Below, piece after piece: positions 9,330 through 18,568 of a DNA stretch of 64,000 nt. The stretch's first letter is position 1; each line of letters begins with the position of its first letter. The position numbers and the translations under genes were made by a program. The DNA comes from Moorena sp. SIOASIH (GTDB lineage: Bacteria > Cyanobacteriota > Cyanobacteriia > Cyanobacteriales > Coleofasciculaceae): assembly GCF_010671925.1 (NCBI RefSeq), contig NZ_JAAHIH010000001.1:372001-436000 (forward strand), given 5' to 3'. The notes beneath the pieces are model-generated. The model saw only the letters and a program-made list of their open reading frames with translations. It did not search any database and was not told the DNA's origin.

Positions 9330-10160
9330 ATGAAAAATCAAGAGCGTGTGCGAGTATTTATCGGATCTGGCGAAGCGAGTCTACTGGAGAGGAAAGTCTC
9401 AATTTACTCTCTTCGTAAACATAGCCATAGGGAACTGGATATTTATGTTTTCAATGGCACCCACAATGCTATTGAACTTAATGATGATCCGCCTTATCTC
9501 GCTCCCATGTCCTTAAGACTTAAATATCGGAATACAACTGAGTTTAGTCTCTATCGATATTTGATTCCACAGCTCTGTAACTATCAAGGTAAAGCTATTT
9601 ATATTGACTCAGATACTATCTGTTTGACTGATATTGGTGAACTATTAGACACATCTTTGAATGGCTGTGATTTCCTGGCAAAAAGAGCTTATAGCAGTGA
9701 AGCTAAAGACCTTTGGGGCTTGAGCGTAATGCTGATCGATTGTCAAAAATGCAAATTTGATTTAGAAACCTACTACGACGAAATTGAGCAAGGTCTGTAT
9801 TCTTACCCTGACTTTGCCCGTATGAGTCCTGCTTTTCTTGCTCATCACCATTACCAGATCGGAGAACTAGACCCCCTTTGGAATGTCTTTGATTACTATG
9901 ACAAAGATACGAAATTAATCCACTATACGAACCTCTACACTCAACCCTGGAAGTATACCAATCATCCCTATGGAGAGCTATGGTTTCAGTACTTTAACGA
10001 AGCTAGGGAGTGCGGTTATATAACCCAAAATGATATTGATTTAAGCCTTATTCGTTCCTACGTCAGGCGTGATTTACTAGAGGGAAATTTCTCAACCATG
10101 GCTCGGGAAATAGCTTCTTTAAAAAGGACGATTAAATCCGTTAAAAAGAGTTGTTTTTAA
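9330..10160 (+). CDS. GT8-like glycosyltransferase
   Basis: A 276-aa protein with a GT-A-type layout: N-terminal VRVFIGSGEASLLERKVSIYSLRKHS, then TTEFSLYRYLIPQL (about 69-82) leading to the metal-binding DSD (residues 93-95 in AIYIDSDTIC). GT8-like enzymes transfer a sugar from a nucleotide-sugar donor with retention of configuration. The late segment LIHYTNLYTQPWKYTNHPYG (about 195-215) resembles the H-Y-x-G...KPW motif of that family. Substrate unknown. It is 27 bp downstream of the acetyltransferase, so probably the same operon. A repeat element starts immediately after the stop codon. Confidence 0.65.
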   Translation: MKNQERVRVFIGSGEASLLERKVSIYSLRKHSHRELDIYVFNGTHNAIELNDDPPYLAPMSLRLKYRNTTEFSLYRYLIPQLCNYQGKAIYIDSDTICLTDIGELLDTSLNGCDFLAKRAYSSEAKDLWGLSVMLIDCQKCKFDLETYYDEIEQGLYSYPDFARMSPAFLAHHHYQIGELDPLWNVFDYYDKDTKLIHYTNLYTQPWKYTNHPYGELWFQYFNEARECGYITQNDIDLSLIRSYVRRDLLEGNFSTMAREIASLKRTIKSVKKSCF

Positions 10161-10403
10161 GTAAGCATTCAGCGGTCAGCGGTCAGCAGTCAGTAGTCAG
10201 CCGTCAGCCGTCAGCCGTGAGCTTTTAGCTCACGCTACTTACTTGAGGTGCTTTGTGGCACAGGCTTCTAGTTTGTGGCACAGGCTTCGACGCTGTGACG
10301 AATGCCTATGTTATTCAAAAGCTGATAGCTGATAGCTGATAGCTGATGACTGATAGCTGATGACTGATAGCTGATAGCTGATGACTGATAGCTTAATAAT
10401 TAC
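10161..10403 (+). mobile_element. MITE-like element, family 1
   Basis: It starts GTAAGCATTCAGC on the base after the TAA of the previous gene. The right end is degraded (GCTTAATAATTAC). Flanks GTTTTTAA (10153-10160) and GGTTTTAA (10404-10411) are a 7/8 direct repeat. The left half is built of GTCAGCG/C heptamers, the right half of AGCTGAT/GACTGAT heptamers. Confidence 0.75.
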
Positions 10404-10535
10404 GGTTTTAAGTTACTTAAAACTCCAATAAAATCGCCGATAATAGACTTATTTATGGGGAATTTAAGGAGAGAAAAATTAAATTATTTAGTTTAGGGTA
10501 TATCTACTTATATTACCCCAATTATAGACAGAAAT

Positions 10536-11531
10536 ATGCAGTGCCTAATGGACAAAACTTGCTTTTCACAGGTTGTTGAAAGGCTCAAAATAGAAGCTGA
10601 TGCGATTACTCTAGCTGCCAATCGACTTCAACCTCAAGAAGTTGAGCAAGCTGTTGAGCTTTTAGCTAATTGTCAAGGTAAGGTGGTATTGGTCGGAGTT
10701 GGCAAGTCAGGAATTGTAGGGCGTAAAATTGCTGCTACCTTAACGAGTACGGGGACTCTAGCAACCTATCTACATCCAGGGGATGCTATGCACGGTGACT
10801 TAGGGAGCGTCACCTGTTCAGATGTGGTTGTGACTTTGAGCAACAGTGGTGAAACCGATGAGCTTGTGGCTGTAATGCCTTACCTCAAGCGTCGGCAATT
10901 ACCGATTATTGCGATTGTGGGCAACCTGAACTCTACTCTTGCTCGCAATGCAGATGTTGTGCTTGATGCTTCCGTTGATCAAGAAGTGTGTCCTTTTAAT
11001 CTTGCTCCAACTACCAGCACAACGGTTGCTCTGGCAATTGGAGATGCTTTGGCAATGACACTAATGCCACTTAAGGGGCTAACGCCAGAAGATTTTGCTC
11101 TGAATCATCCGGCAGGACGTTTGGGTAAGCGCCTGACTTTGAGAGTTGCAGACTTAATGCACAAAGACCAAGACAACCCTGTGATTTCCCCTCAAGCCAG
11201 CTGGATTGAAATTGTTGGTGCTATCACTAAAGGCAGTTTGGGAGCAGTCAATGTAGTTGACGATAGGGGTGAACTTTTCGGAATTATTACTGACGGTGAT
11301 TTACGACGTTCAATTGCCAAAATCAAGCCAACTGAGCTAGAACACCTTAAGGCAGTAGCAATTATGACTCCCAATCCGGTAATGGTTCAACCAGACCAAC
11401 TGGCTTACGATGCCTTACAGCTTATGGAAAATCGGAATTCTCAAATCTCCGTGTTGCCGGTGGTGGATAAACACAAACGCTGTATTGGCTTACTTCGACT
11501 TCATGACATTGCTCAAAGTGGTATACTTTGA
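10536..11531 (+). CDS. kdsD: Arabinose-5-phosphate isomerase (KdsD/KpsF family)
   Basis: A 331-aa protein with an N-terminal SIS domain (about 45-180; GVGKSGIVGRKIAATLTSTG, then LHPGDAMHGDLG and the phosphate-binding LSNSGETDE near 101-109) and two CBS domains (about 208-262 and 273-331). This is the standard length and layout of D-arabinose-5-phosphate isomerase, which converts ribulose-5-P to arabinose-5-P, the first committed step to Kdo. A second in-frame ATG at 10548 is an equally possible start. kdsB, kdsA and kdsC lie further down the same strand, which supports a biosynthetic rather than regulatory role. Confidence 0.9.
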   Translation: MQCLMDKTCFSQVVERLKIEADAITLAANRLQPQEVEQAVELLANCQGKVVLVGVGKSGIVGRKIAATLTSTGTLATYLHPGDAMHGDLGSVTCSDVVVTLSNSGETDELVAVMPYLKRRQLPIIAIVGNLNSTLARNADVVLDASVDQEVCPFNLAPTTSTTVALAIGDALAMTLMPLKGLTPEDFALNHPAGRLGKRLTLRVADLMHKDQDNPVISPQASWIEIVGAITKGSLGAVNVVDDRGELFGIITDGDLRRSIAKIKPTELEHLKAVAIMTPNPVMVQPDQLAYDALQLMENRNSQISVLPVVDKHKRCIGLLRLHDIAQSGIL

Positions 11532-11594
11532 GCAAGCTTGAAGAAGCATCTACCTACTCGTTTAATAGGAAATAAAAATTATTAGGAGTAGGTT

Positions 11595-14357
11595 ATGAAC
11601 TCTGTTCGCATCGAAGCAGAAGACTACAATCAAGGTGGTCAAGGGGTAGCTTATTACGATCTTGACCCTGGTAATAATGGTGGAGAGTATCGCTTTGAGG
11701 ATGTGGATATTTCTTACAGCGGCGATGTAGATGGCACGCCGCTGGTGGGTTGGATTGAGTCAGGAGAATGGCTGACCTATGAGGTCACCATTCCCAGTTC
11801 CGGGACTTATCAACTCGAAGCTCGTGTGGCTTCTGCACTCAATGGCAATCATAGCTTCCAAGTCAGTCTAGACGGAGAACAGGCCAATGTGAATTTGGGC
11901 AACACTGGTGGCTGGAGAACTTGGCAGACCATCGAGTCTTCCGAAGTGCTCAGCCTCAGTGCCGGGACTTATCAATTGCGCCTGGATGTACTGAGTGGGG
12001 GCTTCAACATCAACTACATTGATTTGATTCCGGTCTCACCATCTGTGACTCCAACTCCTGAGGTCGGCAACGGCAATAATGGTGGTACAGATAACAACAC
12101 CTCTAATCAGGGCAACGGAGATACTATAACTGATGTTCAGACAAACGGCTCTACTGTTCGCATCGAAGCAGAAGACTACAATCAAGGTGGTCAAGGGGTA
12201 GCTTATTACGATCGTGACCCTGGCAACAATGGTGGAGAGTATCGCTTTGAGGATGTGGATATTTCTTACAGCGGCGATGTAGATGGCACGCCGCTGGTGG
12301 GTTGGATTGAGTCAGGAGAATGGCTGACCTATGAGGTCACCATTCCCAGTTCCGGGACTTATCAACTCGAAGCTCGTGTGGCTTCTGCACTCAATGGCAA
12401 TCATAGCTTCCAAGTCAGTCTAGACGGAGAACAGGCCAATGTGAATTTGGGCAACACTGGTGGCTGGAGAACTTGGCAGACCATCGAGTCTTCCGAAGTG
12501 CTCAGCCTCAGTGCCGGGACTTATCAATTGCGCCTGGATGTACTGAGTGGGGGCTTCAACATCAACTACATTGATTTGATTCCGGTCTCACCATCTGTGA
12601 CTCCAACTCCTGAGGTCGGCAACGGCAATAATGGTGGTACAGATAACAACACCTCTAATCAGGGCAACGGAGATACTATAACTGATGTTCAGACAAACGG
12701 CTCTACTGTTCGCATCGAAGCAGAAGACTACAATCAAGGTGGTCAAGGGGTAGCTTATTACGATCGTGACCCTGGCAACAATGGTGGAGAGTATCGCTTT
12801 GAGGATGTGGATATTTCTTACAGCGGCGATGTAGATGGCACGCCGCTGGTGGGTTGGATTGAGTCAGGAGAATGGCTGACCTATGAGGTCACCATTCCCA
12901 GTTCCGGGACTTATCAACTCGAAGCTCGTGTGGCTTCTGCACTCAATGGCAATCATAGCTTCCAAGTCAGTCTAGACGGAGAACAGGCCAATGTGAATTT
13001 GGGCAACACTGGTGGCTGGAGAACTTGGCAGACCATCGAGTCTTCCGAAGTGCTCAGCCTCAGTGCCGGGACTTATCAATTGCGCCTGGATGTACTGAGT
13101 GGGGGCTTCAACATCAACTACATTGATTTGATTCCGGTCTCACCATCTGTGACCCCAACTCCTGAGGCTGAGCCTGAACTAGACCCACCAACTGTCAACT
13201 TCGGTAACGTAATTAATGGTGGTACAGGTGACAACACGTTTAATGGGGGCAACGGAATTGATACTATAACTTATGTTCAGGCAAACGGCTCTATCATTGC
13301 CAACCTGGAAACTGATATCGTCACTCACAAATTTGCCACTTCACCTGACACGCCGTTTAAGATTATGCCCCTAGGTGATTCCAACACCTTCGGCTTGCCT
13401 GGTCGGGATTGGGGAGATACAGCAGCTTACCGTGATGATTTGTGGAATTTATTAGTCGATGATAGTTTCAACATAGATTTTGTTGGCCCCCGGTCTACTG
13501 GACCCGATGGCTTTGATAAAGACAATGCGGGATTTGGGGGATGGAGAATTCGTGATATTGCCAATAATGTTAATGGTTGGTTAAACACTTATCAGCCAGA
13601 TATGGTGCTGTTAATGATCGGCACCAATGACATACTCAAAGGTGACGATATTAGCAATGCACCATTACGGCTTAGTAATCTCATTGATCAGATTACTAAT
13701 CAGTTACCAAATACAGAGCTTTTGGTAAGCTCAATCCCACCACTTGGTACAAATCCAGAGCAACCGGACAGTGATTTTATTCCAACTCCAGCACAACAAC
13801 AGCAGGGCATAGATTTTAATTTATCTATACCCGATATTGTCAGTGACAAGGTCGAGGAAGACAAAAACGTAACTTTTGTCGATGTTTACAGTGCCTTAGT
13901 GCCCAGTGATTTGCCAGATGGTGTTCACCCAAATGTAGAAGGTTATGGAAAGGTTGCTGATGTTTGGTACAACAGCATTCTGAATACTAATAGTGGTGAA
14001 GATACTCTTAATGATATTGAAAACATGATTGGCTCACCTTATGACGATATTTTAATAGGTGATGGAGATGTCAATATCATTAATGGTGGTGGTGGTAATG
14101 ACCTACTAACTGGAGGTGCTAGTGACGACATATTTGTCTTAGCCCCAGGAGAGGGAACTAAGACCATTACTGATTTTGTAGTTGGTGAAGATTGGCTGGC
14201 ACTATCTGGTGGTTTAAGGTGGGAGCAGCTGACAATCACTCAAGGTACTGGTTCCAATACCAATGATACCTGGATTATCAATGGTGGTGAACAGTTAGCT
14301 TTACTAAATCGGGTGCAAGCAACAACTATCACGTCTGATTCTTTCACCCTGGTTTAG
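11595..14357 (+). CDS. Secreted-type protein: three CBM6 modules, SGNH esterase domain, RTX-like C terminus
   Basis: A 920-aa protein. Three near-identical carbohydrate-binding CBM6 modules (about residues 4-147, 188-331, 372-515; each VRIEAEDYNQGGQGVAYYD... to FNINYIDL) are spaced exactly 184 residues (552 bp) apart. An SGNH hydrolase domain (about 590-785) has GDSN (594-597, Ser596 the expected nucleophile), GTND (676-679) and DGVHP (775-779, Asp775/His778). The C terminus has glycine/aspartate-rich calcium-binding repeats (GGGGNDLLTGGASDDIF) as in type-I-secreted RTX proteins, and no N-terminal signal peptide is seen. It probably removes acyl groups from a surface polysaccharide outside the cell. 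Start ATG has GGAG-type RBS (AGGAGTAGGTT). Confidence 0.85.
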   Translation: MNSVRIEAEDYNQGGQGVAYYDLDPGNNGGEYRFEDVDISYSGDVDGTPLVGWIESGEWLTYEVTIPSSGTYQLEARVASALNGNHSFQVSLDGEQANVNLGNTGGWRTWQTIESSEVLSLSAGTYQLRLDVLSGGFNINYIDLIPVSPSVTPTPEVGNGNNGGTDNNTSNQGNGDTITDVQTNGSTVRIEAEDYNQGGQGVAYYDRDPGNNGGEYRFEDVDISYSGDVDGTPLVGWIESGEWLTYEVTIPSSGTYQLEARVASALNGNHSFQVSLDGEQANVNLGNTGGWRTWQTIESSEVLSLSAGTYQLRLDVLSGGFNINYIDLIPVSPSVTPTPEVGNGNNGGTDNNTSNQGNGDTITDVQTNGSTVRIEAEDYNQGGQGVAYYDRDPGNNGGEYRFEDVDISYSGDVDGTPLVGWIESGEWLTYEVTIPSSGTYQLEARVASALNGNHSFQVSLDGEQANVNLGNTGGWRTWQTIESSEVLSLSAGTYQLRLDVLSGGFNINYIDLIPVSPSVTPTPEAEPELDPPTVNFGNVINGGTGDNTFNGGNGIDTITYVQANGSIIANLETDIVTHKFATSPDTPFKIMPLGDSNTFGLPGRDWGDTAAYRDDLWNLLVDDSFNIDFVGPRSTGPDGFDKDNAGFGGWRIRDIANNVNGWLNTYQPDMVLLMIGTNDILKGDDISNAPLRLSNLIDQITNQLPNTELLVSSIPPLGTNPEQPDSDFIPTPAQQQQGIDFNLSIPDIVSDKVEEDKNVTFVDVYSALVPSDLPDGVHPNVEGYGKVADVWYNSILNTNSGEDTLNDIENMIGSPYDDILIGDGDVNIINGGGGNDLLTGGASDDIFVLAPGEGTKTITDFVVGEDWLALSGGLRWEQLTITQGTGSNTNDTWIINGGEQLALLNRVQATTITSDSFTLV
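11604..13155 (+). repeat. Three near-identical 552-bp tandem repeats inside the CBM6-SGNH gene
   Basis: The unit starts at 11604, 12156 and 12708. By eye the second and third copies differ at almost no position, silent sites included. The first differs at a few bases (for example CTTGACCCTGGTAATAATGG against CGTGACCCTGGCAACAATGG). This implies very recent amplification or ongoing conversion. Confidence 0.9.
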
Positions 14358-14367
14358 TAGACTTAGC

Positions 14368-14532
14368 GTAAGCATTCAGCCGTCAGCGGTCAGCCGTCAG
14401 CTTTCCATAACTTAGATTAAACTTTTGCTTACTTGTTTGATTCAAAAGTTCCGTAGCGTCCTAATCGCCCATAAGCACATCAAGTAGCGTGGCCGTAGGC
14501 CTTTAGCTGATAGCTGATAGCTGAATGCTTAC
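14368..14532 (+). mobile_element. MITE-like element, family 1, with perfect 8-bp TSD
   Basis: GTAAGCATTCAGC at the left end and GCTGAATGCTTAC at the right end are exact complements. They are flanked by GACTTAGC at 14360-14367 and 14533-14540. The interior contains GTCAGC heptamers, a degenerate AGATTAAACTTTTGCTTAC segment and AGCTGAT heptamers. The element lies 10 bp after the stop of the esterase gene. Confidence 0.9.
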
Positions 14533-14556
14533 GACTTAGCTATAGCATTTACAAAT

Positions 14557-14755
14557 AGATCAGCGTTGCTGAATTTAAGTATGAATTTATTTGTATTATT
14601 TGGCTACTGCCTCCTAAATCCCCCTCTGTAAAAAATCGAAGCATCCGCTAATTCCCCCCAGTATTGGGCGGCGGAGGACTTTGAGAGTTTCCTTCCCCCC
14701 AGTATTGGGGGGTTAGGGGGGCGAAATCATACCCATAATCAGCAACGCAGGTCTG
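14557..14755. repeat. Palindromic element with GCGTTGCTGA ends
   Basis: GCGTTGCTGA (14563-14572) pairs with TCAGCAACGC near 14740. Inside, CCTCCTAAATCCCCC faces GGGGGGTTAGGGGGGCG, so the whole unit can fold into one long imperfect hairpin. A related C-rich/G-rich arm pair occurs at 38907-38985. No coding potential. Confidence 0.55.
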
Positions 14756-14951
14756 GGAATCATAATCAAGTCTTTGTTTTGGGTAAGAGATATTGGTAGC
14801 TTGGAAAGCTATAAAGTATATTTTTCGATAATTTATTTTACGCCCAAACCTGTGGCAATACTCCAGTTATTTCTCGTCTTTACGAGAGTAAAAAAAAGCT
14901 ACTGATAAATTTAATAACAGTCATTATATCACCCCTTAGGTAACTTAGTTT

Positions 14952-15686
14952 ATGAATATTCTTGCCGTTATTCCTGCTCGCTATGATTCAACTCGTTTTC
15001 CTGGCAAACCCTTGGCAATGATTGGCGATCGCCCAATGGTGCAGAGGGTTTATGAAGCAGCTAAACGTTGTCCTGATTTCACTAAGGTGGTAGTTGCCAC
15101 TGACTCTGAATTAGTTGCGGATTGTGTGGCGCAGTTTGGGGGAGAGGTAGAAATGACTCGCTCAGACCATGCTACTGGTACTGACCGGGTTGCAGAAGTA
15201 GCTCAACGTTATCCGGAAATGACGGCAATAGCCAATGTCCAAGGAGACCAACCTTTTGTTACGGCTCAGATGCTGACCCAGCTGGTAAGTCCCTATCTCA
15301 AAGGGGAGTTTCCTGCAATGACGACTCTTGCTTGTCCTCTGGATATGGCAACAAACTATCAAGACCCTAACTCAGTCAAGGTCGTATGCGATCGCAAAAG
15401 TCACGCCCTCTACTTTTCCCGCGCTCCCATTCCTTACTTCCGTAATTCTGGAGATGCACCTGTATTTCACCATCTTGGACTCTATGCTTTTGAGCGAGAT
15501 TTCCTGAGCAAATATGCTCAACTTTCACCCACACTCCTAGAGGAGTGTGAAGGCTTAGAGCAGTTGCGAGTACTGGAACATGGATTTGCGATTCGGGTGT
15601 GTCTTACTGAAAGGGGAGTTTTGGAGATTAATACCCCTGAGGATTTAGTGCAGGCTCAAGCCTTGATTATGGCACCAACTGCATAG
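14952..15686 (+). CDS. kdsB: 3-deoxy-manno-octulosonate cytidylyltransferase (CMP-Kdo synthetase)
   Basis: A 244-aa protein, full family length. It opens with the diagnostic IPARYDSTRFPGKPLAMIGDRPMVQRVYE (about residues 6-34: nucleotide-binding loop plus substrate residues), then VVVATDSELV, MTRSDHATGTDR (about 69-80) and NVQGDQPF (about 94-101), and later FSRAPIPYFR and HLGLYAF. The enzyme activates Kdo with CTP to CMP-Kdo in the cytosol, the donor for Kdo transferases. It stands alone between repeat elements but on the same strand as the other kds genes. Confidence 0.93.
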   Translation: MNILAVIPARYDSTRFPGKPLAMIGDRPMVQRVYEAAKRCPDFTKVVVATDSELVADCVAQFGGEVEMTRSDHATGTDRVAEVAQRYPEMTAIANVQGDQPFVTAQMLTQLVSPYLKGEFPAMTTLACPLDMATNYQDPNSVKVVCDRKSHALYFSRAPIPYFRNSGDAPVFHHLGLYAFERDFLSKYAQLSPTLLEECEGLEQLRVLEHGFAIRVCLTERGVLEINTPEDLVQAQALIMAPTA

Positions 15687-15691
15687 CACTC

Positions 15692-15834
15692 TATAGCGGT
15701 TTTCAATGTGGTGAGGTACAGAGTTTCTGGTTTTAGGGAACAGGGAAGAGTAACCCACCCCTAACCCCTCCCAGGAGGGGAAGAGGAAACAGGACAAAAA
15801 TTATGTGTACCTCATTAGGCTAAAAACCGCTATA
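15692..15834. repeat. AGCGGTTTT...AAAACCGCT palindromic element (family 4)
   Basis: The ends TATAGCGGTTTT and AAAACCGCTATA are inverted repeats. Just inside are GTGAGGTACAGAG on the left and TGTGTACCTCATTAGG on the right, also complementary in part. The centre is variable (GGGAACAGGG, CCCCTAACCCCTCCCAGGAGGGG). Relatives occur at 17574, 23820, 40345, 55727, 60735 and 62800. Confidence 0.65.
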
Positions 15835-15896
15835 AAGGCTTTGGCTCAAAAAGTAGCTGATTCTATGACAACCTCTCTATTTGTGGCACTACCTTA

Positions 15897-17555
15897 ATGA
15901 TTAAGGAACTACGTATTATTTCTGGTCCTGTATCAATTTCTCAGTTCAATCTGAATCGATTAGGAGAAAATGACCCTCAAATATTAACTGCTTGCCCTAA
16001 TCCACCGCCAGAGGCTGTAAAGGCAGGTAAAGCTATTCCCGTCCCAATGGGAGAATTCTCTATTGATATTATTTTAGATAAATTACCCAGTGATTTTTAT
16101 CCTGATCTAGTGCAGATGTCTGCCAGGAATATGCACTTCATGCCGCGAGAACTTGATAAATTAACATGTCCAAAAGTCATGAAAATTGGGGATACTTTTC
16201 ACTGGGGTGATGGGTCTCTAAGTGGGATAATTAGATACTGCCAAAGCTTTGACTGTGATTACCATTGGGTCTATCAGGGGGTTCAACATTTACATTTCTT
16301 TGTGGAAGCAGGTCTGAAAAATGTCTTCTGGTTACCAGGAACTCCTGTCATTGACCACTATGTTCCTCAGAAAAAGGAAGCGAAATCCTACAATATTATT
16401 TTCCGAGGTTCTCAGTCATCACTGCACGTCTACCGCAGCAACCTACTAAAGTTCCTGCAGGATAATGGCGTCAAAATTGATATCAGTCGCAAACCATATG
16501 TTGAATCATTAGAGGACTACAGTAAGTCCCGGATAGTATTGAATTGTGGTTTGAATGGAGATACAAATCGCCGGATTTTTGAAGTAATCATGGCAGGAGG
16601 TTTCCTACTAACAGACCGTCTCAGTCCTCAGTCAGGTTTATTTTCTCTATTTGAAGAAGGGGTTCACCTAGAGTGCTATGATAGTGAAAATGAGCTGCTG
16701 GATAAAATTGAGTTTTATCTAAAGCATCCTGAGCAAGCAGAAAAAATTGCTATAGCAGGTCATCAAAAGCTGATAGATTGCTACAGTCAACAAGCAATAC
16801 AGCAAAAGTTCTACCGCTACATCTTACAGGGTGAGATTGAGCCGCCTTTCCGTTTAGAACATGACACACGGGTGCTGCACATTAATCAGCCGATAGAGGA
16901 AAAAAAATTTGTCATTCGTTTAAAAATGTACGAGCTGATTCAAGAAATCCATCGGCTTAACTCTCGAATCAAACTTCTCTACTGGAAAGGTAGAAATAAA
17001 GAGCTGCTGTCGGATTTAGCAGACTTGCCACGGTTAGATATTACTTATGCTAATACTACAGAAGCTTTAGCAGATGTCAAAACTTGGTGCTCCAAGGTTG
17101 AGGTTAAAAACCAGGTTCAGCTACAAAGTCTGCCTTTAGAGCTGACAGGGGGCAAACAATTTCAGATGGTAATGGTGGATTTGCCGGATACGCTGCTATC
17201 TATCAAGGAGCTTCTGTTAGAGATTGAACCACAACTCCCTGAATCGGGATTTTTATTAGTGGTAGGAAAAGCTACAATTTTCACAAAAGTAATGTTAAGC
17301 ATACTAGCAAGATGGTCTGGTTTATTACCGATCAGAATTTGTGCAGCTAATTCCCACCATCAGTTAGGAGTAGAAGCCTGTTTGGTTTACCAAAAACTGA
17401 CTAGACCTTCTCAAGCTCACTTAGTAAAGTCTACACCAAAACTGTTTGTACCCAAGCTGAGTTTTAAGGCCAAGGTAAGTCAGGTATTGTCCTCCCTGCC
17501 ATTAGTGAACTGGATAAAGACGTTAATCAGAAATTCAGTCTTAATTAAAAACTAA
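15897..17555 (+). CDS. CgeB-like glycosyltransferase with extra C-terminal domain
   Basis: A 552-aa protein. Residues about 1-320 match the CgeB/Glyco_trans_1_2 type: an N-terminal GT-B half with DLVQMSARNMHFMP and YHWVYQGVQHLHFF, then IIFRGSQSSLHVYRSNLL and a donor-binding half with RIVLNCGLNGDTNRRIFEVIMAGGFLLTDRLS (about 212-243). Such enzymes transfer sugars onto glycans or proteins. The remaining ~230 residues (about 320-552) show no family I recognise; one stretch (MVMVDLPDTLLSIKELLLEIEPQLPESGFLLVVG) faintly resembles a methyltransferase core without its glycine motif. Start ATG follows ACCTTA and has no strong RBS, so the N terminus is moderately certain. Confidence 0.65.
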   Translation: MIKELRIISGPVSISQFNLNRLGENDPQILTACPNPPPEAVKAGKAIPVPMGEFSIDIILDKLPSDFYPDLVQMSARNMHFMPRELDKLTCPKVMKIGDTFHWGDGSLSGIIRYCQSFDCDYHWVYQGVQHLHFFVEAGLKNVFWLPGTPVIDHYVPQKKEAKSYNIIFRGSQSSLHVYRSNLLKFLQDNGVKIDISRKPYVESLEDYSKSRIVLNCGLNGDTNRRIFEVIMAGGFLLTDRLSPQSGLFSLFEEGVHLECYDSENELLDKIEFYLKHPEQAEKIAIAGHQKLIDCYSQQAIQQKFYRYILQGEIEPPFRLEHDTRVLHINQPIEEKKFVIRLKMYELIQEIHRLNSRIKLLYWKGRNKELLSDLADLPRLDITYANTTEALADVKTWCSKVEVKNQVQLQSLPLELTGGKQFQMVMVDLPDTLLSIKELLLEIEPQLPESGFLLVVGKATIFTKVMLSILARWSGLLPIRICAANSHHQLGVEACLVYQKLTRPSQAHLVKSTPKLFVPKLSFKAKVSQVLSSLPLVNWIKTLIRNSVLIKN

Positions 17556-17573
17556 TTAAATCCTGAATTAGTT

Positions 17574-17706
17574 ACGGCGGTTTGCATAACTATCAGGTAC
17601 ACAGGATTGTTTTCCTTCTTCCCTCTTCCCTGCTCCCTGCTCCCTGCTCCCTGCTCCCTAAAAACCCATCACTTTGTACCTAACTGAATTGCAAACCGCT
17701 GTATAT
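17574..17706. repeat. Family 4 palindromic element
   Basis: ACGGCGGTTTGCATAAC at the left and GAATTGCAAACCGCTGT at the right are inverted. AGGTACACAGG and TTGTACCTA lie inside the ends. The core is TGCTCCC heptamers. It follows the glycosyltransferase stop by ~20 bp. Confidence 0.6.
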
Positions 17707-17829
17707 ATAAAAGTAGCAGGGCAAACGCATCTAATTTTTTTTTGACAAATAACCAAGATTCTGTACTAAAAATTTCACAGGGGATATGCTGTCTAAATAA
17801 GTAGTGATAACCAAATAAATTATTCGTCA

Positions 17830-18289
17830 TAATAAGCTGGGGGGGTGACATGCAAGCTAAAATTATTACCCAGTAATAATTTTAGCCCATAAGTTACAAA
17901 AATATACATTCTGTTTTGGGCGCGACCTTGGACGTAGTTATAAGGTTTTGAGCTTCCAGAAAGCGATGCAGCGCGGTCTTGGGGAGGCAGCGCGGTCTTG
18001 GGGAGGCAGCGCGGTCTTGGGGAGGCAGCGCGGTCTTGGGGAGGCAGTGCGGTCTTGGGGGTTCCCCCCATGAGCAACTGCCGTGGTTTCCCCCATGAGC
18101 GACTGCCGTGGTCTCCCCCATGAGCGACTGCCGTTCCCCCAGCGACTGCCGTGGTTTCCCCCATGAGCGACTGCATCAAGACAATGAATCGAGGGTTAAT
18201 TTGGGACTGTATCTTCCATGAGATCATTGACATCAAAGCCTTATATACTAAGCTTTTTAGGGCTCAGGTCACCCCCTCAGCATAATAAG
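17830..18289. repeat. Palindromic element with CTTATTATGCTGAGGGGGTGAC-like ends, invaded by a family 2 element
   Basis: The left end (AATAAGCTGGGGGGGTGAC) and the complement of the right end (CTTATTATGCTGAGGGGGTGACC) are related. The same end type brackets 49365-49606. A 14-bp perfect-stem hairpin (17856-17886, GCTAAAATTATTAC arms, 3-nt loop) sits just inside. A family 2 element (17961-18183) lies within, so this is a nested structure. Open frames on the - strand here are repeat translations. Confidence 0.55.
17961..18183 (+). repeat. GATGCAG...CTGCATC element (family 2), long copy
   Basis: AGCGATGCAG, then a run of 19-bp units (AGGCAGCGCGGTCTTGGGG), then CCATGAGC[A/G]ACTGCCGTGG units, ending CGACTGCATCAAGACA. 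It is nearly identical to the reverse complement of 29841-30081, differing by one extra 19-bp unit there and by the last few bases. Confidence 0.8.
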
Positions 18290-18568
18290 TCAATAAACTT
18301 AATAAGCAGGTGCACAAAATTAATTACCTATTTTTGACATAATAATATCTAATTATATAAAATCAATAAAAATGGGTATTTACCTGAGATTCATTATAGA
18401 ATTAAATACCGAGAATAAAAAACTCTTATAAAGAATAAGTTGGCAAAGTAAATATCCTCAAGTTAGAGACAGAGCAAAATGTATTCCGCCATCAAAATAT
18501 CCTGATAGTATCGTTATATAAAGTATATTGAAGTGTGAACCGTAAAGGATATAAATAAATAGCGAGTA

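Noticed and set aside
17820..18236. Open frames on the - strand rich in PRPRCLPKTALPPQDRAAS
   Set aside because: They are translations of the 19-bp tandem units of a palindromic repeat; the same frames appear in the inverted copy at 29841-30081. No RBS or domain.
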